NCBI GenBank assembly: GCA_014155875.1
Contig: JACEFZ010027934.1
Span: 1-64,000 of the forward strand
Direction: 5' to 3'
Length of the DNA: 64,000 nt
Origin: Cepaea nemoralis
Lineage: Eukaryota > Mollusca > Gastropoda > Stylommatophora > Helicidae
Shown: one piece after another, positions 45,363-55,544 of the stretch
Layout of the letters: each line of letters opens with the position of its first letter
How positions within the stretch are numbered: position 1 is the first letter of the stretch
The notes under the pieces: model-generated
What the model was told of the DNA's origin: nothing
Databases searched by the model: none
What the model saw: only the letters and a program-made list of their open reading frames with translations
Program-made: the position numbers and the translations under genes

Positions 45363-45808
45363 AGACCATGGAGTGCTGCTCGTAGGTCAGCTATTTCTGT
45401 GCTGTTATTGCTCTTGAGTATTGAGACAGCTGACTTTGCATCTGTGAAGATAGCTATTTGCTTCTCTTTATTTTCCTCCATCAAGAGCATTTCTGCTGCA
45501 GTTTTCAGAGCCTCTACCTCCGCTTTGAAGTTACTTGAAACTTTCCAGTTGCCACTGAATGTGTTTTTTTCACTCCATTTTTTAAATTTAGGAGAATTCC
45601 CTCCTCCTCCATTCTCTATTGAATTTTTGGCTGATCCATCTGTATATGCATGGGTCCAATTGCTGCTTGGGTAATGTTCTTTTATGTAGTTTAGGGTTAT
45701 TTCTCTTCTTTCGGTTTCATGCTGAGTGTTCTTTTTCTCAATACCAGGAATGTTTTCTATCATCTCAGGCAGTTGCTGCTGTCTCCAAGCTGGGAACTTG
45801 TCCTGCAT
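45338..45808 (-). pseudogene. A1 RNase H domain
   Basis: Frame with HAYTDGSAKNSIENGG, FKAEVEALKTAAEM and IFTDAKSAVSIL, the first three acidic catalytic positions of RNase H. It overlaps the end of the large RT frame because of a one-base loss near 45782. Confidence 0.82.
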
Positions 45809-48713
45809 TGTAAATGGCTTTGACTGTTGATATGTTAAGTATGGGATCTGCCCTAATCTTTCGTTTTGCAGTTTCTACAAAGTTGCTACGCTTCAGTCTT
45901 CCCTTTCCAAAACCACTAAACCTTTTATACATAGGGTGGTCTGTCAATCTTCTAAGTTTTTCAGCTTGTTGCTGGGCTCTGCTATCTCTTCTATCCTGCA
46001 TTGGTTGTAAACAAGTGATCTTTTCGAGTTCATTAATAGGCGTTGTCTTCAGGCTTCCAGTTATGATTCGCATTCCTTGATTTTGGACTCTACTTATTTT
46101 GTTAAAGTTTGACTTAGCTGCTGTTGCCCAAGCTGCAATGCTGTATTCCAGTACTGGCCTCACCCGTCCAGTATATAACTTCTTGAGAACTTTCTCATCT
46201 GCTCCCCACGTTGTACCAGCAAGCTTTTTCATGATTGCCATTCTTTGCCTTGCTCTTGTTCGATTTTTCTCAACCTGTGTTTTCCATGTCAAGCGACGAT
46301 CAAAGGTGACTCCGAGATAGTTTGGATTTTCTTCATGGCGCAATATTTTTCCATTCAATACCAGCTTAGATTGCTGAGTTTTATTTGAGAGGGAGAACAC
46401 TGTGCATGTTGTTTTCTCCTCACTTATCTTCACTAGCCATGATTTTGACCAGTCCTCTAGTGCTAATAGGGCTTGCTGTATTCTGCTGTTAGCTGTACTA
46501 ATATATTCTTCAGATGTCCATATGGCTAGGTCATCTGCAAAGGATGATGTGTGTACTCTGGCTGGAAAATTTTCCGTGATGTCATTTATATATGCTAGGA
46601 ATAATGTTGGTGAAAGAACTCCTCCTTGGGGGACACCTTGCTCCAACAGCATCATTTTGCTGGTTTGTCCTTGTACTTTTGTCCTGGCAGTTCTGTTCTC
46701 AAGGTAGTGGCTGATCCATTTGTACATTTTCCCACAAACATGCATTTTTTGCAGTTTTACTTTCAGTCCTTCCTTCCATACTTTATCAAATGCTTTTTCT
46801 AAATCTATCCAGACCGCTAGTGTGTGCTTTTTCCCTTGGAAGGCATCCTCTATTTCCTGAGCTATATAGGTTATTTGATCTTCAGTGGATCTGTACTTTC
46901 TGAATCCTGCTTGGTGTGGTGTTAAGAGTTTGTTTTCTTCCAGATGCCATGTTAGCCTGCCATTGATAATGCGTTCCATTAATTTTCCTACACAGCTAAG
47001 TAGACTGATAGGTCGATAGCCATTTGGTTCTTCCAGGTCTTTTCCTTTCTTTGGGACTGGTATTAGTATAGCTTCCTTCCATGCCTGTGGGACTATTCCT
47101 CTCTTCCAGCTGTTATTTAGGACTGCTAGTAGTTTCTTCTTTGCCTTGGTGCCTAGTCCTATTAGCATTTCATTTGTGATTCCATCCTTTCCTGGTGATT
47201 TCTTCTTTTTTAGGGTATTCATTGCCTGTTCCATTTCTTCCATTGTTAGATTTGCCATCATATATTCTGCTGCTGTCTCTGTATTTCTATGATGTATCTG
47301 TTTGTCTATGATTGCTTTCTTCTGTTCGGTTGTAATATCAATGTGGTTTGCATTTGCATAGTGTTCCATTAGTGCATTTGCAGCCTTTTTTCCTGTAAGC
47401 AAGGCATTTCCTTCTTTAATTGTTATTTGTTTGTTTCTTGGTCCTTCATTGTTCATGGCTTTCACTAGTTTCCATAGTTTGTTTCCATCCCTGTCAAAAT
47501 TCAGGTTTTCTGTTTTTTCCCTCCAACAATCTCTTGTTGTTTGATTTACTGTTCTTTTATATTTTGCTGAGATGGCTTTGAGAGAGATGTTTGCTTCAAT
47601 TGTTTGTTCTCTCTCTGCTGTCTTCCTGGCATCTTCAACTTTGTCCTCCAAACTTTGTAGTTCTTCAGTCCAGTATGGTTTGTAATTTTTCCTCGCTCCT
47701 CTTGGAATAGACTCAGTGGCTGCCTGTATTATTGCTCTGTTTAGACTTTCCACCATTTGCTTCATGTTGCCATATCGTGTATTTATGTTTTCACAATATT
47801 TGTCTGTTAGTGTGGCAAATCTGTCCCAATCTGCTCGTTTGTAATTCCAGCGTGGCAAGGGCTTTTGCTCCTGTGGAACATACTCCATATTCATTACAAG
47901 CTTGATTGGTCTGTGGTCACTACCTGCTAATTGGTCCAGCACATGGCGATCGATTTTGTGGAGGATGTCTCCTGTGCAGAAAGCTAAGTCTGGAGTAGAA
48001 GTGGTAAGCCATCTTCTGGAGTAGAAGCTCGGTGTGTCATCCGCTTTGTTGAGTAGATGGAGATTTGAGTCTATTTCCCAGTCCTCCAATTCATCTCCTC
48101 TTTTGTCAGTATCTGGGTATCCCCATCTTTCTGAACGGCTATTAAAGTCTCCGACAATAATGCAGTTTGTGTCAGTTATTTTCATGTTTGAGAGTGTAAG
48201 GTCCTTATCTGCTGGGCTATACAGATTGTAGATTCTTAATTTTACGTCCTTTATCATTATATCAACACCTATAATTTCCGTTTGGTTGTCAGAGATCACA
48301 GATACTTCGCTGCAAGGTATTGTATTTCGTGTAAGTATTAGAACTCCTCCTTTGTGTCCTTCGCGGTCGAAACGTGTGGCCTGATATCCTCTGACTGAGA
48401 ATTTGCGATTGGCGTTGAGGTGTGTCTCTTGAATGCATGCCACATCTATTCTATCTTTATGAAGACGCTGTGTTAGGGAGTCTTTCTTCTTGTAAACTCC
48501 TTCGGCATTCCACTGTAGTATGTTGAGTGTCCGGGGTATTTGGTCAATAGCTCTTAACCTACTCCTCTGTGCCTTGACTCCACAGCACAGGGGAAGGTGA
48601 CCACCAGTAGTCATGGGTGGACCCCCTCGAGGCAGGGGGCCCGGCACTATCGCCGCCTGATGGGACTTCACGGGATTAGCACCATAACGATTAAGTTTGA
48701 TTTGTGACATCAT
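45765..48713 (-). CDS. A1 endonuclease-reverse transcriptase (982 aa frame)
   Basis: An N-terminal block has VPGPLPRGGPPMTTGG. The AP-type endonuclease spans ~65-290 (ILQWNAEGV, CIQETHLNAN, VGDFNSRSERWG, STPDLAF, GSDHRPIKL). A basic linker follows to ~480. The reverse transcriptase spans ~510-830: SPGKDGITNEM, YRPISLLSCVGKLMERII, DLEKAFDKVW, GVPQGGVLSPTLFLAYI, FADD at ~724, NYLGVTFDRRLTW. This is the best preserved copy of family A, and its catalytic residues are intact. The frame ends early (ETAATA) because of a shift before RNase H. The Met at 48713 is chosen because the N-terminal block is conserved with A2 (62329). Confidence 0.88.
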   Translation of the reverse strand: MMSQIKLNRYGANPVKSHQAAIVPGPLPRGGPPMTTGGHLPLCCGVKAQRSRLRAIDQIPRTLNILQWNAEGVYKKKDSLTQRLHKDRIDVACIQETHLNANRKFSVRGYQATRFDREGHKGGVLILTRNTIPCSEVSVISDNQTEIIGVDIMIKDVKLRIYNLYSPADKDLTLSNMKITDTNCIIVGDFNSRSERWGYPDTDKRGDELEDWEIDSNLHLLNKADDTPSFYSRRWLTTSTPDLAFCTGDILHKIDRHVLDQLAGSDHRPIKLVMNMEYVPQEQKPLPRWNYKRADWDRFATLTDKYCENINTRYGNMKQMVESLNRAIIQAATESIPRGARKNYKPYWTEELQSLEDKVEDARKTAEREQTIEANISLKAISAKYKRTVNQTTRDCWREKTENLNFDRDGNKLWKLVKAMNNEGPRNKQITIKEGNALLTGKKAANALMEHYANANHIDITTEQKKAIIDKQIHHRNTETAAEYMMANLTMEEMEQAMNTLKKKKSPGKDGITNEMLIGLGTKAKKKLLAVLNNSWKRGIVPQAWKEAILIPVPKKGKDLEEPNGYRPISLLSCVGKLMERIINGRLTWHLEENKLLTPHQAGFRKYRSTEDQITYIAQEIEDAFQGKKHTLAVWIDLEKAFDKVWKEGLKVKLQKMHVCGKMYKWISHYLENRTARTKVQGQTSKMMLLEQGVPQGGVLSPTLFLAYINDITENFPARVHTSSFADDLAIWTSEEYISTANSRIQQALLALEDWSKSWLVKISEEKTTCTVFSLSNKTQQSKLVLNGKILRHEENPNYLGVTFDRRLTWKTQVEKNRTRARQRMAIMKKLAGTTWGADEKVLKKLYTGRVRPVLEYSIAAWATAAKSNFNKISRVQNQGMRIITGSLKTTPINELEKITCLQPMQDRRDSRAQQQAEKLRRLTDHPMYKRFSGFGKGRLKRSNFVETAKRKIRADPILNISTVKAIYNAGQVPSLETAATA

Positions 48714-48722
48714 GAATTAAGT

Positions 48723-48958
48723 TACGTTGCACTGCTTTGTCAAGCCTGTGGCTCAGTACATCCGATTTCGACAAGCATTTATTCGGGATGCTTTCCCTAG
48801 CCTTTGACTGTCCCCAGTCTACCTACAAGGCAGCAGGTTTTACGTTGCACTGCTTTGTCAAGCCTGTGGCTCAGTACATCCGATTTCGACAAGCATTTAT
48901 TCGGGATGCTTTCCCTAGCCTTTGACTGTCCCCAGTCTACCTACAAGGCAGCAGGTTT
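48723..48958 (-). repeat. Two 118-bp tandem units in the A1 5' UTR
   Basis: TACGTTGCACTGCTTTGTCA recurs at exactly 118 bases with near-identity. The same arrangement is found in A2 (62339-62574). Tandem 5' monomers in LINEs can act as promoter units; that role is inferred. Confidence 0.85.
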
Positions 48959-49287
48959 GTGTGTCTCTTCGTCTGGTCCCTCTCCCTTGACCTGTCCGAC
49001 ATGGGTGGCCCTACCAGTAGCTGTGCTACCGTCGGCATAGCTCTTGGGGTCATTGGGACGCACAAGCCCCTCTACCTCGTCACGGTGGATACACAGCAGA
49101 GGGGTATTATTATTATTATTATTATTATTTTGTGTGTGTGTGTTGGCTTGCTTTGAACTCAAGTTTAGTCCATACAGGTACACTACTTCTAGTCTACTGG
49201 ACTGATTTTCCCTATTACCTGTTTTTTACATATTATTTCCCTATTACTTCGCCATCAGGCGAACAAACTCCGACTTCAGGGATTAGA

Positions 49288-50127
49288 GCACTGTTTCCCA
49301 ACGTGGGGCCCACGCCCACAGGGGGGTGGGGGGGGGGGGGCAATTCGATTGTTAAGGGGGGGGGGGGGGCAATTCAAAAATGGAAAAAAGATTTATGGAA
49401 TTATTTGATACTCTTAGTGATTTTTTAAGCGAAAAACCTGAAATGAAAAATATGAAAACGGTCGATAGTAAGGCATTTGTGAGTTATTTAGCCGATATCT
49501 TTGAAAAACTAAATATATTAAATAAACAACTTCAAGGAACAAACAAAACTCTTGTCGATGCAAACACGAAGATATTTGGTTTCATTACCTTTATTGAATT
49601 ATGTCAGACATATATTTACAAGAAAAATTTTGAAAAGTTTCACTGGCTCTAAACATGTGAAGTGACTGATACCGCTATATATGTTATTGTCGATCATCTG
49701 AAAATTGTATCGGCTGATTTAACAGAAAGATTTTCTGATTTGAAACAAATTGATTTCCCAACTTGGATGATGCAGCCAATGTTAGTGGATTTATCTGATA
49801 TTTCACATATGCAGTATCAAGAAGAACTCGCAGAAATGCAACAAGATGAGTCAATTAAAACTTTATTTAATATAAGATGAACGATGACATGGCTTTGTGA
49901 GGAAACCGAAATCAAATATCCAAATGCAACCAAATGTGTAAGAGAACTATTGTTACTGTTTCCATCTTCATATTTAGCTGAATGCGAGTTTAGTGCCATA
50001 AACGATTTGCTGCTGAAAAAAAAAAAAAAAAAAAGAAATCGGCTGGATACAACAAAACGGGGAGACTTGAGACTGAAGTTAACTAAATTGGAACCTGACA
50101 TAAAATCTCTTTGCAGCAAGCATTAAG
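49288..50127 (+). pseudogene. ZBED/hAT-type transposase C-terminal relic
   Basis: Starts with a terminal-like sequence (CACTGTTTCCCAACGTGGGG) and G-runs, then three frames that together read as the C-terminal half of a ZBED5-like hAT transposase: YLADIFEKLNILNKQLQGTN, DHLKIVSADLTERFSDLKQI, and an hAT dimerisation part with FPSSYLAECEFSAINDLL and LKLTKLEPDIKSLCSKH. Stops and an A-run (50017-50035) break it. The zinc finger and catalytic N-terminal half are missing. It acted in cut-and-paste transposition. Confidence 0.75.
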
Positions 50128-50793
50128 GGCAATGATCTCATTCTTTGATTCCAAAAGAAACGTCCAGGTTTCTTAGTTACAAGATATGCCACCCCTAGGT
50201 CTTGAGATGGTTTTTGGTATTGCTTAAACAAACAAAAAAGTCGCTTAAAAGACGACAGGTCGACTTCATTGCACCGGGTTTTCATCCCATATGGCTCAGT
50301 CTCTTTCCGCAGCGCGGAAAGTGTCGCATAAAGCACAAACTTCGTAGCTCCAGCGCCCACTCCCAGGAGTCTCCTGAAAAGTGCACTCGTGAACCGAAAA
50401 GACAAATCAGTCAATTTAGCAACCGCCGGTAGCCATTGTTCCTAACATGCAGGTCACTGTACAGGACAGATGTAAAATCATTCCACGCGAATTTCACAGC
50501 TCACAGTGTCGCCCACGCATTCACTCAGAAGCAGGGCGACGGAACCATAAAAGAAAGAGCAAGGGGATACTACTGTTGTTTGTCCATAGAAACCGTGTTT
50601 CTAATGCATTTCTATCCCTTTTGTTGCTAGAGAGGCCCTACATGGCTGCGAACGTAAAGAAATCATTCGTGTCGTTGTCTCGGTGACCGTTCGGACATAA
50701 TGAGGCGCTTCCAGGTTTTTCAAGGCAGTCGCACTTGTGTAGCCATAGCCTTAAGGCAGGCTGTGAAAGATAGCATTTGTAGATATTTCTAAC
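50128..50793. other. No gene recognised
   Basis: Unique-looking sequence. Near its end (50748-50790) is one unit of a ~50-base repeat (AGCCTTAAGGCAGGCTGTGA) that occurs twice more at 51519-51625. Confidence 0.5.
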
Positions 50794-51484
50794 AAGGCGG
50801 TCAGAGGAAACGCTTTAAAGACACTCTGAAGATGTCACAAAAAGCGTTTGGAATTCATCTTGACACATGGGAGACTGCTGCCAAAGACCGAAATTCGTGG
50901 CATACATCATTACATAAGGGTGCAGTCACTTGTGAAGCAAACAGGACTGCAAGAGCTGTGGTGGGAAAAGGCTGTACAGGAGATCCTCCTCTTGGAACGT
51001 CAAGCATTCTTTGCCCACATTGCCAAAGAACATTTCGAGCCGAAATAAGTCTTACCAGTCATCTTAGAACTCACGGCTCCATACTTTCAACCCCACTGGA
51101 TGAAATGAGTGATCTGGGTGAGCCCAGTACAAAAGCGCTGTGTGATGGCTCTGCAAGTATGTTAGCCTCCTTGGATGGCGGGGAATGCCCATGGTCTGCC
51201 CCTGCCTTCCCTTGAGGGTTGACCAGGATGTCTTTGGCTGTTCTATATAGGCCAGCTAGGATGGGGGATAACACCACAACAATGAGATTCAAACGTCCTA
51301 AGAAACCCCCGGGAAGATTAACCCGGTCAACAAATGCCCGCAGAAGTCGGATGTGTTGGCCTAACGGCGCAAGAACGCAGCTCTGCTGTAAACAGACACA
51401 ACGCAGTCACATCCGAAAAAAAAATCCGGATGAACGCAGCAGAAGAAGAAGAAGAAGAAATGAGTGATCATCATCACTCTTGAT
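50794..51484 (+). pseudogene. LINE E C-terminal fragment with C2H2 finger, split by a family A tail
   Basis: The plus-strand frame GGQRKRFKDTLK, TWETAAKDRNSW, then CPHCQRTFRAEISLTSHLRTH (a C2H2 finger) is the typical C-terminus of a LINE polyprotein also annotated as craniofacial development protein 2-like. After EMSD at 51102-51114 it is interrupted by a family A 3' tail, and the original end (HHHS, stop) follows at about 51470-51484. The open frame through the junction is therefore chimeric. Confidence 0.72.
51115..51456 (+). mobile_element. 5'-truncated family A insertion (3' tail only)
   Basis: About 342 bases equal to the 3' end of family A, in plus orientation, ending in GAA repeats. 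GAAATGAGTGATC is present at both ends (51102-51114 and 51457-51469), consistent with target-primed reverse transcription. Confidence 0.85.
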
Positions 51485-51518
51485 GGACAAAAAAACAGGT
51501 ATTACTTGTGTGTTCCTT

Positions 51519-51625
51519 AGCCTTAAGGCAGGCTGTGATAGATAGCATTTGTAGATATTACTTAAGTGTTATTTAGCCTTAAGGCAGGCTGTGATAGGCA
51601 ACATTTGTAGATAATACTTGTATGT
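51519..51625. repeat. Two ~58-bp tandem units
   Basis: TTAGCCTTAAGGCAGGCTGTGA with following sequence occurs at 51519 and 51577; a third copy lies before LINE E at 50748. Confidence 0.8.
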
Positions 51626-51636
51626 GCTAAAGCATA

Positions 51637-51757
51637 GCCGGCTCACTGGTATAATAGATGGAATGTTTCGATGACCCAATGGCATAATGACGGTTGGACC
51701 AGGGTTCAACACTCGCCGTTCCCTGCGTGAGGGAAATCCTGACCACCTACTTCTCCG
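51637..51757 (+). repeat. tRNA-like SINE head
   Basis: GCCGGCTCACTGGTATAATA (A-box-like) and AGGGTTCAACACTC (B-box-like) are about 60 bases apart. No full cloverleaf was found. Confidence 0.35.
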
Positions 51758-51772
51758 TGCACTCAGAAATTG

Positions 51773-51858
51773 TCATGGTCCTATCACCATCACATACCTA
51801 TCACCTTCAACATGTCATGGTCCTATCACCATCACATACCTATCACCTTCAGCATGTC
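51773..51858. repeat. 44-bp tandem duplication
   Basis: TCATGGTCCTATCACCATCA with the following bases is present twice in a row. Confidence 0.85.
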
Positions 51859-52627
51859 ATTGTTCTTCTTCTTCTTCTTCTTCTTCTTCTTCTTCTTCTT
51901 CTTCTTCTTCTTCTTCTTCTTCTTCTTCTTCTTCTTCTGCTGCGTTCATCCGGAGTTGTTTTTTTCGGACGTGATTGCGTTGTGTCTGTTTACAGCAGAG
52001 CTGCGTTCTTGCGCCTTTAGGCCGACACATCCGACTTCTGCGGCATTTGTTGGCCGGGTTAACCTTCCCGGGGGTTTCTTAGGACGTTTGACTCTCACTG
52101 TTGTGGTGTTATCCCCCATCCCAACTGGCCGTTATAGAACAGCCAAAGACATCCTGGTCAACCCTCAAGGGAAGGCAGGGGCAGACAATGGGCATTCCCC
52201 GCCATCCAAGGAGGCTTCCATACTTGCAGAGCCGACACACAGCGCTCTGGTACTGGGCTCACCCAAGGAATCGTCACATCCTGCACATGGCTGCTTAGCC
52301 TCACTTCCGTATATTGGGCCTTCCGTTCACCATAGGCTGTTCTTCTGGAAACCAGAAGAATGCAGTCTGCAGATGACATCTACACAGTGAGCTTTCGATT
52401 CTGACTTTCCATGTAATGAATTTGCTACCCAAGCAATATTCGATTTCGTGCCACAAGAACATTATTTCCACCTTTTATGAAGCCCACACAGTGAGCTTTC
52501 GATTCAGACTTTCCATGTAATGAATTTGCTGTCCAAGCAATATTCCATTTCATGCCTTTGGGACGCTTTTGTTACCGACATACCTGTGGTATGAAGTGCG
52601 GCAGTCTAAATGCTTCTTCATGCACCT

Positions 52628-53972
52628 TCAAAGGTCAACCTGAATGTAGTTAAAGTAAGCTACAGTCACCTTGAGCTTGTTGATATCTCCATAGAGCTTG
52701 TCCTCAAATGAAGCAGGTGTAGGCCAAAATATCTTTCTCTGTTCTGCATATATTGGGCACTCCTGCAGCAAATGTCTAGCTGTCATTTTACCAGTTCCAC
52801 AATTACATTCATCGGTATCTCCTATCTTTAGTTTATTGAACAAGTGGCATTTCAGCCTGTTATGTCCTGTGCGGAGTCTGAAGATTGCTACTTGTTCTCT
52901 TCGGTCGAGTTTGTAATATGCGTCATCCTTCTAGTGGCCTGGATGCTCTGATTCCCATTTGGTTCTACCTCATTATAGGTTACGTCTATGTCAGGCTGTG
53001 GTAGTCGTCCACCCTCTTTTGCTAGTCTGTCAGCCTCTTCGTTTCCAGGTATACTGCAATGTGATGGGATCCACTGTATTACAACTTTTTTGGATTTCTG
53101 GCATAGACCATGGAGTGCTGCTCTTAGGTCAGCTAGTTCTGTGCCGTTTTTGCTCTTCAGTATTGAGACAGCTGACTTTGCATCTGTGAAGATAGCTATT
53201 TGCTTCTCTTTATTTTCCCCTATCAAGAGCATTTCTGCTGCAGTTTTCAAAGCCTCTACCTCCGCTTTGAAGTTACTTGAAAATTTTCCAGTTGCCACTG
53301 GCTGTGTTTTTTTCATTCAATTTTTTTAATTTAGGAGATTTCCTCCTCCTCCATTTTCTATTGAATTTTTGGCTGATCCATCTGTATACGCATGGGTCCA
53401 ATTGCTGCTTGGGTAATGTTCTTTTATGTAGTTTAGGGTTATTTTTCTTCTTTCGGTTTCATTCTGAGTGTTCTTTCTCACTATACCAGGAATGTTTTCT
53501 ATCATCTCAGGCAGTTGCTGCTGTCTCCAAGCTGGGAACTTGTCTGCGTTGTAAATGGGTTTGACTGTTGAAATGTTAAGTATGGGATCTGCCCTAATCT
53601 TTCGTTTTGCAGTTTCTACAAAGTTGCCACGCTTCAGTCTTCCCTTTCCAAAAATATTAAACCTGTTATACATAGGGGGGTCTGTCAATCTTCTAAATCT
53701 TTCTGCTTGTTGCTGGGCTCTGCTATCTCTTCTATCCTGCATTGGTTGTAAACAAGTGTTCATTAATAGGCGTTGTCTTCAGGCTTCCAGTTATGATTCG
53801 CATTCCTTGATTTTGGACTCTACTTATTTTGTTAAAGTTTGACTTAGCTGCTGTTGCCCAAGCTGCAATGCCATATTCCAGTACTGGCCTCACCCATCCA
53901 GTATATAACTTCTTGAGAACTTTCTCATCTGCTCCCCACGTTGTACCAGCAAGCTTTTTCATGATTGCCATT
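52628..53972 (-). pseudogene. A2 RT end, RNase H and C-terminal motif
   Basis: Frames in several phases cover KLAGTTWGADEKVLKKLYTG, YTDGSAKNSIENGGGG, IFTDAKSAVSIL, the GNEEADRLAKEGG site and CNCGTGKMTARHLLQECP. Frameshifts near 53320, 53750 and 52940 break the protein. B2 follows directly at 53973. Confidence 0.8.
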
Positions 53973-54624
53973 GGTTCCAAATGTTGCTGTATGCAGCCGG
54001 GGCGCATTGTTGGGGTGAGCGCCCAACATTGCTTAAATACCCCAATGGCTCGTGAATACATAACTTATGCAGCAAAAGTCCAACTCCTGGCCTTCACGTG
54101 GCGGAACTGTTTCTACTAACAGGAGAAGGGGCGACGGCGAGTATCTGGCGCCGGAAAATAACCAGTGTGCTCTAGATGTGTATACACATACATGCATGTG
54201 CAGACACGTGTGTGCGTTTGTACACATCTAAACTCGAGTGAGACCACAGTCTGCTCTAGCAAAGGAAAGGTGCTGAAGACGGAGGTAACCAGCCAGGAGG
54301 CGCACCACAGAAATCAGGATACCACGCAATTACGCAAAATGGAATATGTCGACTACTGCTAAAAGTTATGGTGCTCGCCCTGCTTTGGATCCCAGGCAGG
54401 TGCAGTGCCGGGCCCTATGTCTCGAAAGAATCCAACCTCAACTACTGGAGGTCCTTCTCAGATGTCCTGTGGAGCCAGGGGACATGAGAATAGAACGGAT
54501 GCCATACTAAACAAAGACTTAAAATAATGCACTCGAATGCGGAGGGAGTCAGCAACAAAAAAAAAAAAAAAAACAGATAGAATTAGAAAACATCCTGGAC
54601 CAAGAAAAAGTAAGCATATGTTGC

Positions 54625-55335
54625 TTGCAAGAAACTCACCTCAACGAAAATATAGCCTTCAAAATCAGAGGCTACCAGTGTTACCGATCTGATCGAATGG
54701 ACAGGCGAAAAGGTGGGATACTTACCCTTGTAAAAAATAACATCACTGCTTCCCAAATCAAAGTCTATATGGAAGGGGCTGAGTATCATACACTTAAACT
54801 TAAAACAGGCTATACAGACCTACATCTGATCAATTACTACTGTCCAAGTGACCGCCCACAGGCACTGGACACACTACCATTAACAGAAAAAATGATTGTG
54901 TGTGGCGATTTCAACAGCCACTCGCAGAGTTGGGGCTATGATCACATGGACCAGAGAGGAGAGAGACTGGAAGACTGGCAGGATGAGAATAGATTCATCT
55001 TGGTTAACAAGCCGTCCGACCCACATACTTTCTACTCGAGATCATGGCACACTACAACCACACCTGACCTGGCTTTTCATTCACCAGACCTGGAGTGGAA
55101 CATTACACGAATTGTTGGGAAACAACTTGGTGGCAGTGACCATCGACCAGTCTTTCTAACCGTAGAAAATGAGCTTGTAAGCGAAAGCAGCACCCTCTCG
55201 AGGTGGAACTACAAGAAAGCAGACTGGGCAATGTACAAGAATCGCACCAGCTTACTGGTTAGAAACCTGAACACTGAGAAAGACATAAATAAAGTAGTTG
55301 AAGAGTTTGGGAAATGCATACTACAGGCAGCGTGA
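54625..55335 (+). pseudogene. B2 AP-type endonuclease
   Basis: ETHLNENIAF, CGDFNSHSQSWG, TTTPDLAFHS and GSDHRPVFL are all present. The frame stops at TGA 55333-55335, which is CGA (Arg) in B1. The N-terminal block upstream (54313-54600) is broken by an A-run at 54558. Confidence 0.85.
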
Positions 55336-55544
55336 GAAACAGTACCAAGAGGAGCCCGTAAACAATATAAACCCTACTGGAGTAGTGAACTGGAACAGTT
55401 GCATAATGATGTGGAAGTATGTAGAAAGCAAGCAGAGAGTGTGGCACCCAGCCAAGAGCACCACAATAAATTCCAGCATCCAAAGGCCAAATTTCAAAGG
55501 GCCAAGCTGCAGGCTAGACGGAAAAGCTGGCAGGAAAAAACAGT

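Larger units (their letters stand above)
44059..49114 (-). mobile_element. Non-LTR retrotransposon A1 (I/Nimb-like), near full length
   Basis: 44069-49104, about 5.04 kb, possibly flanked by TATTATTATT (44059-44068 and 49105-49114, ambiguous because of an ATT microsatellite). Order on the minus strand: ~390-base 5' UTR with two 118-base tandem units, one long ORF (endonuclease, RT, RNase H, Cys/His motif) broken by two shifts, then a 3' UTR with ~104-base tandem units and a GAA tail. There is no separate ORF1. Confidence 0.88.
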
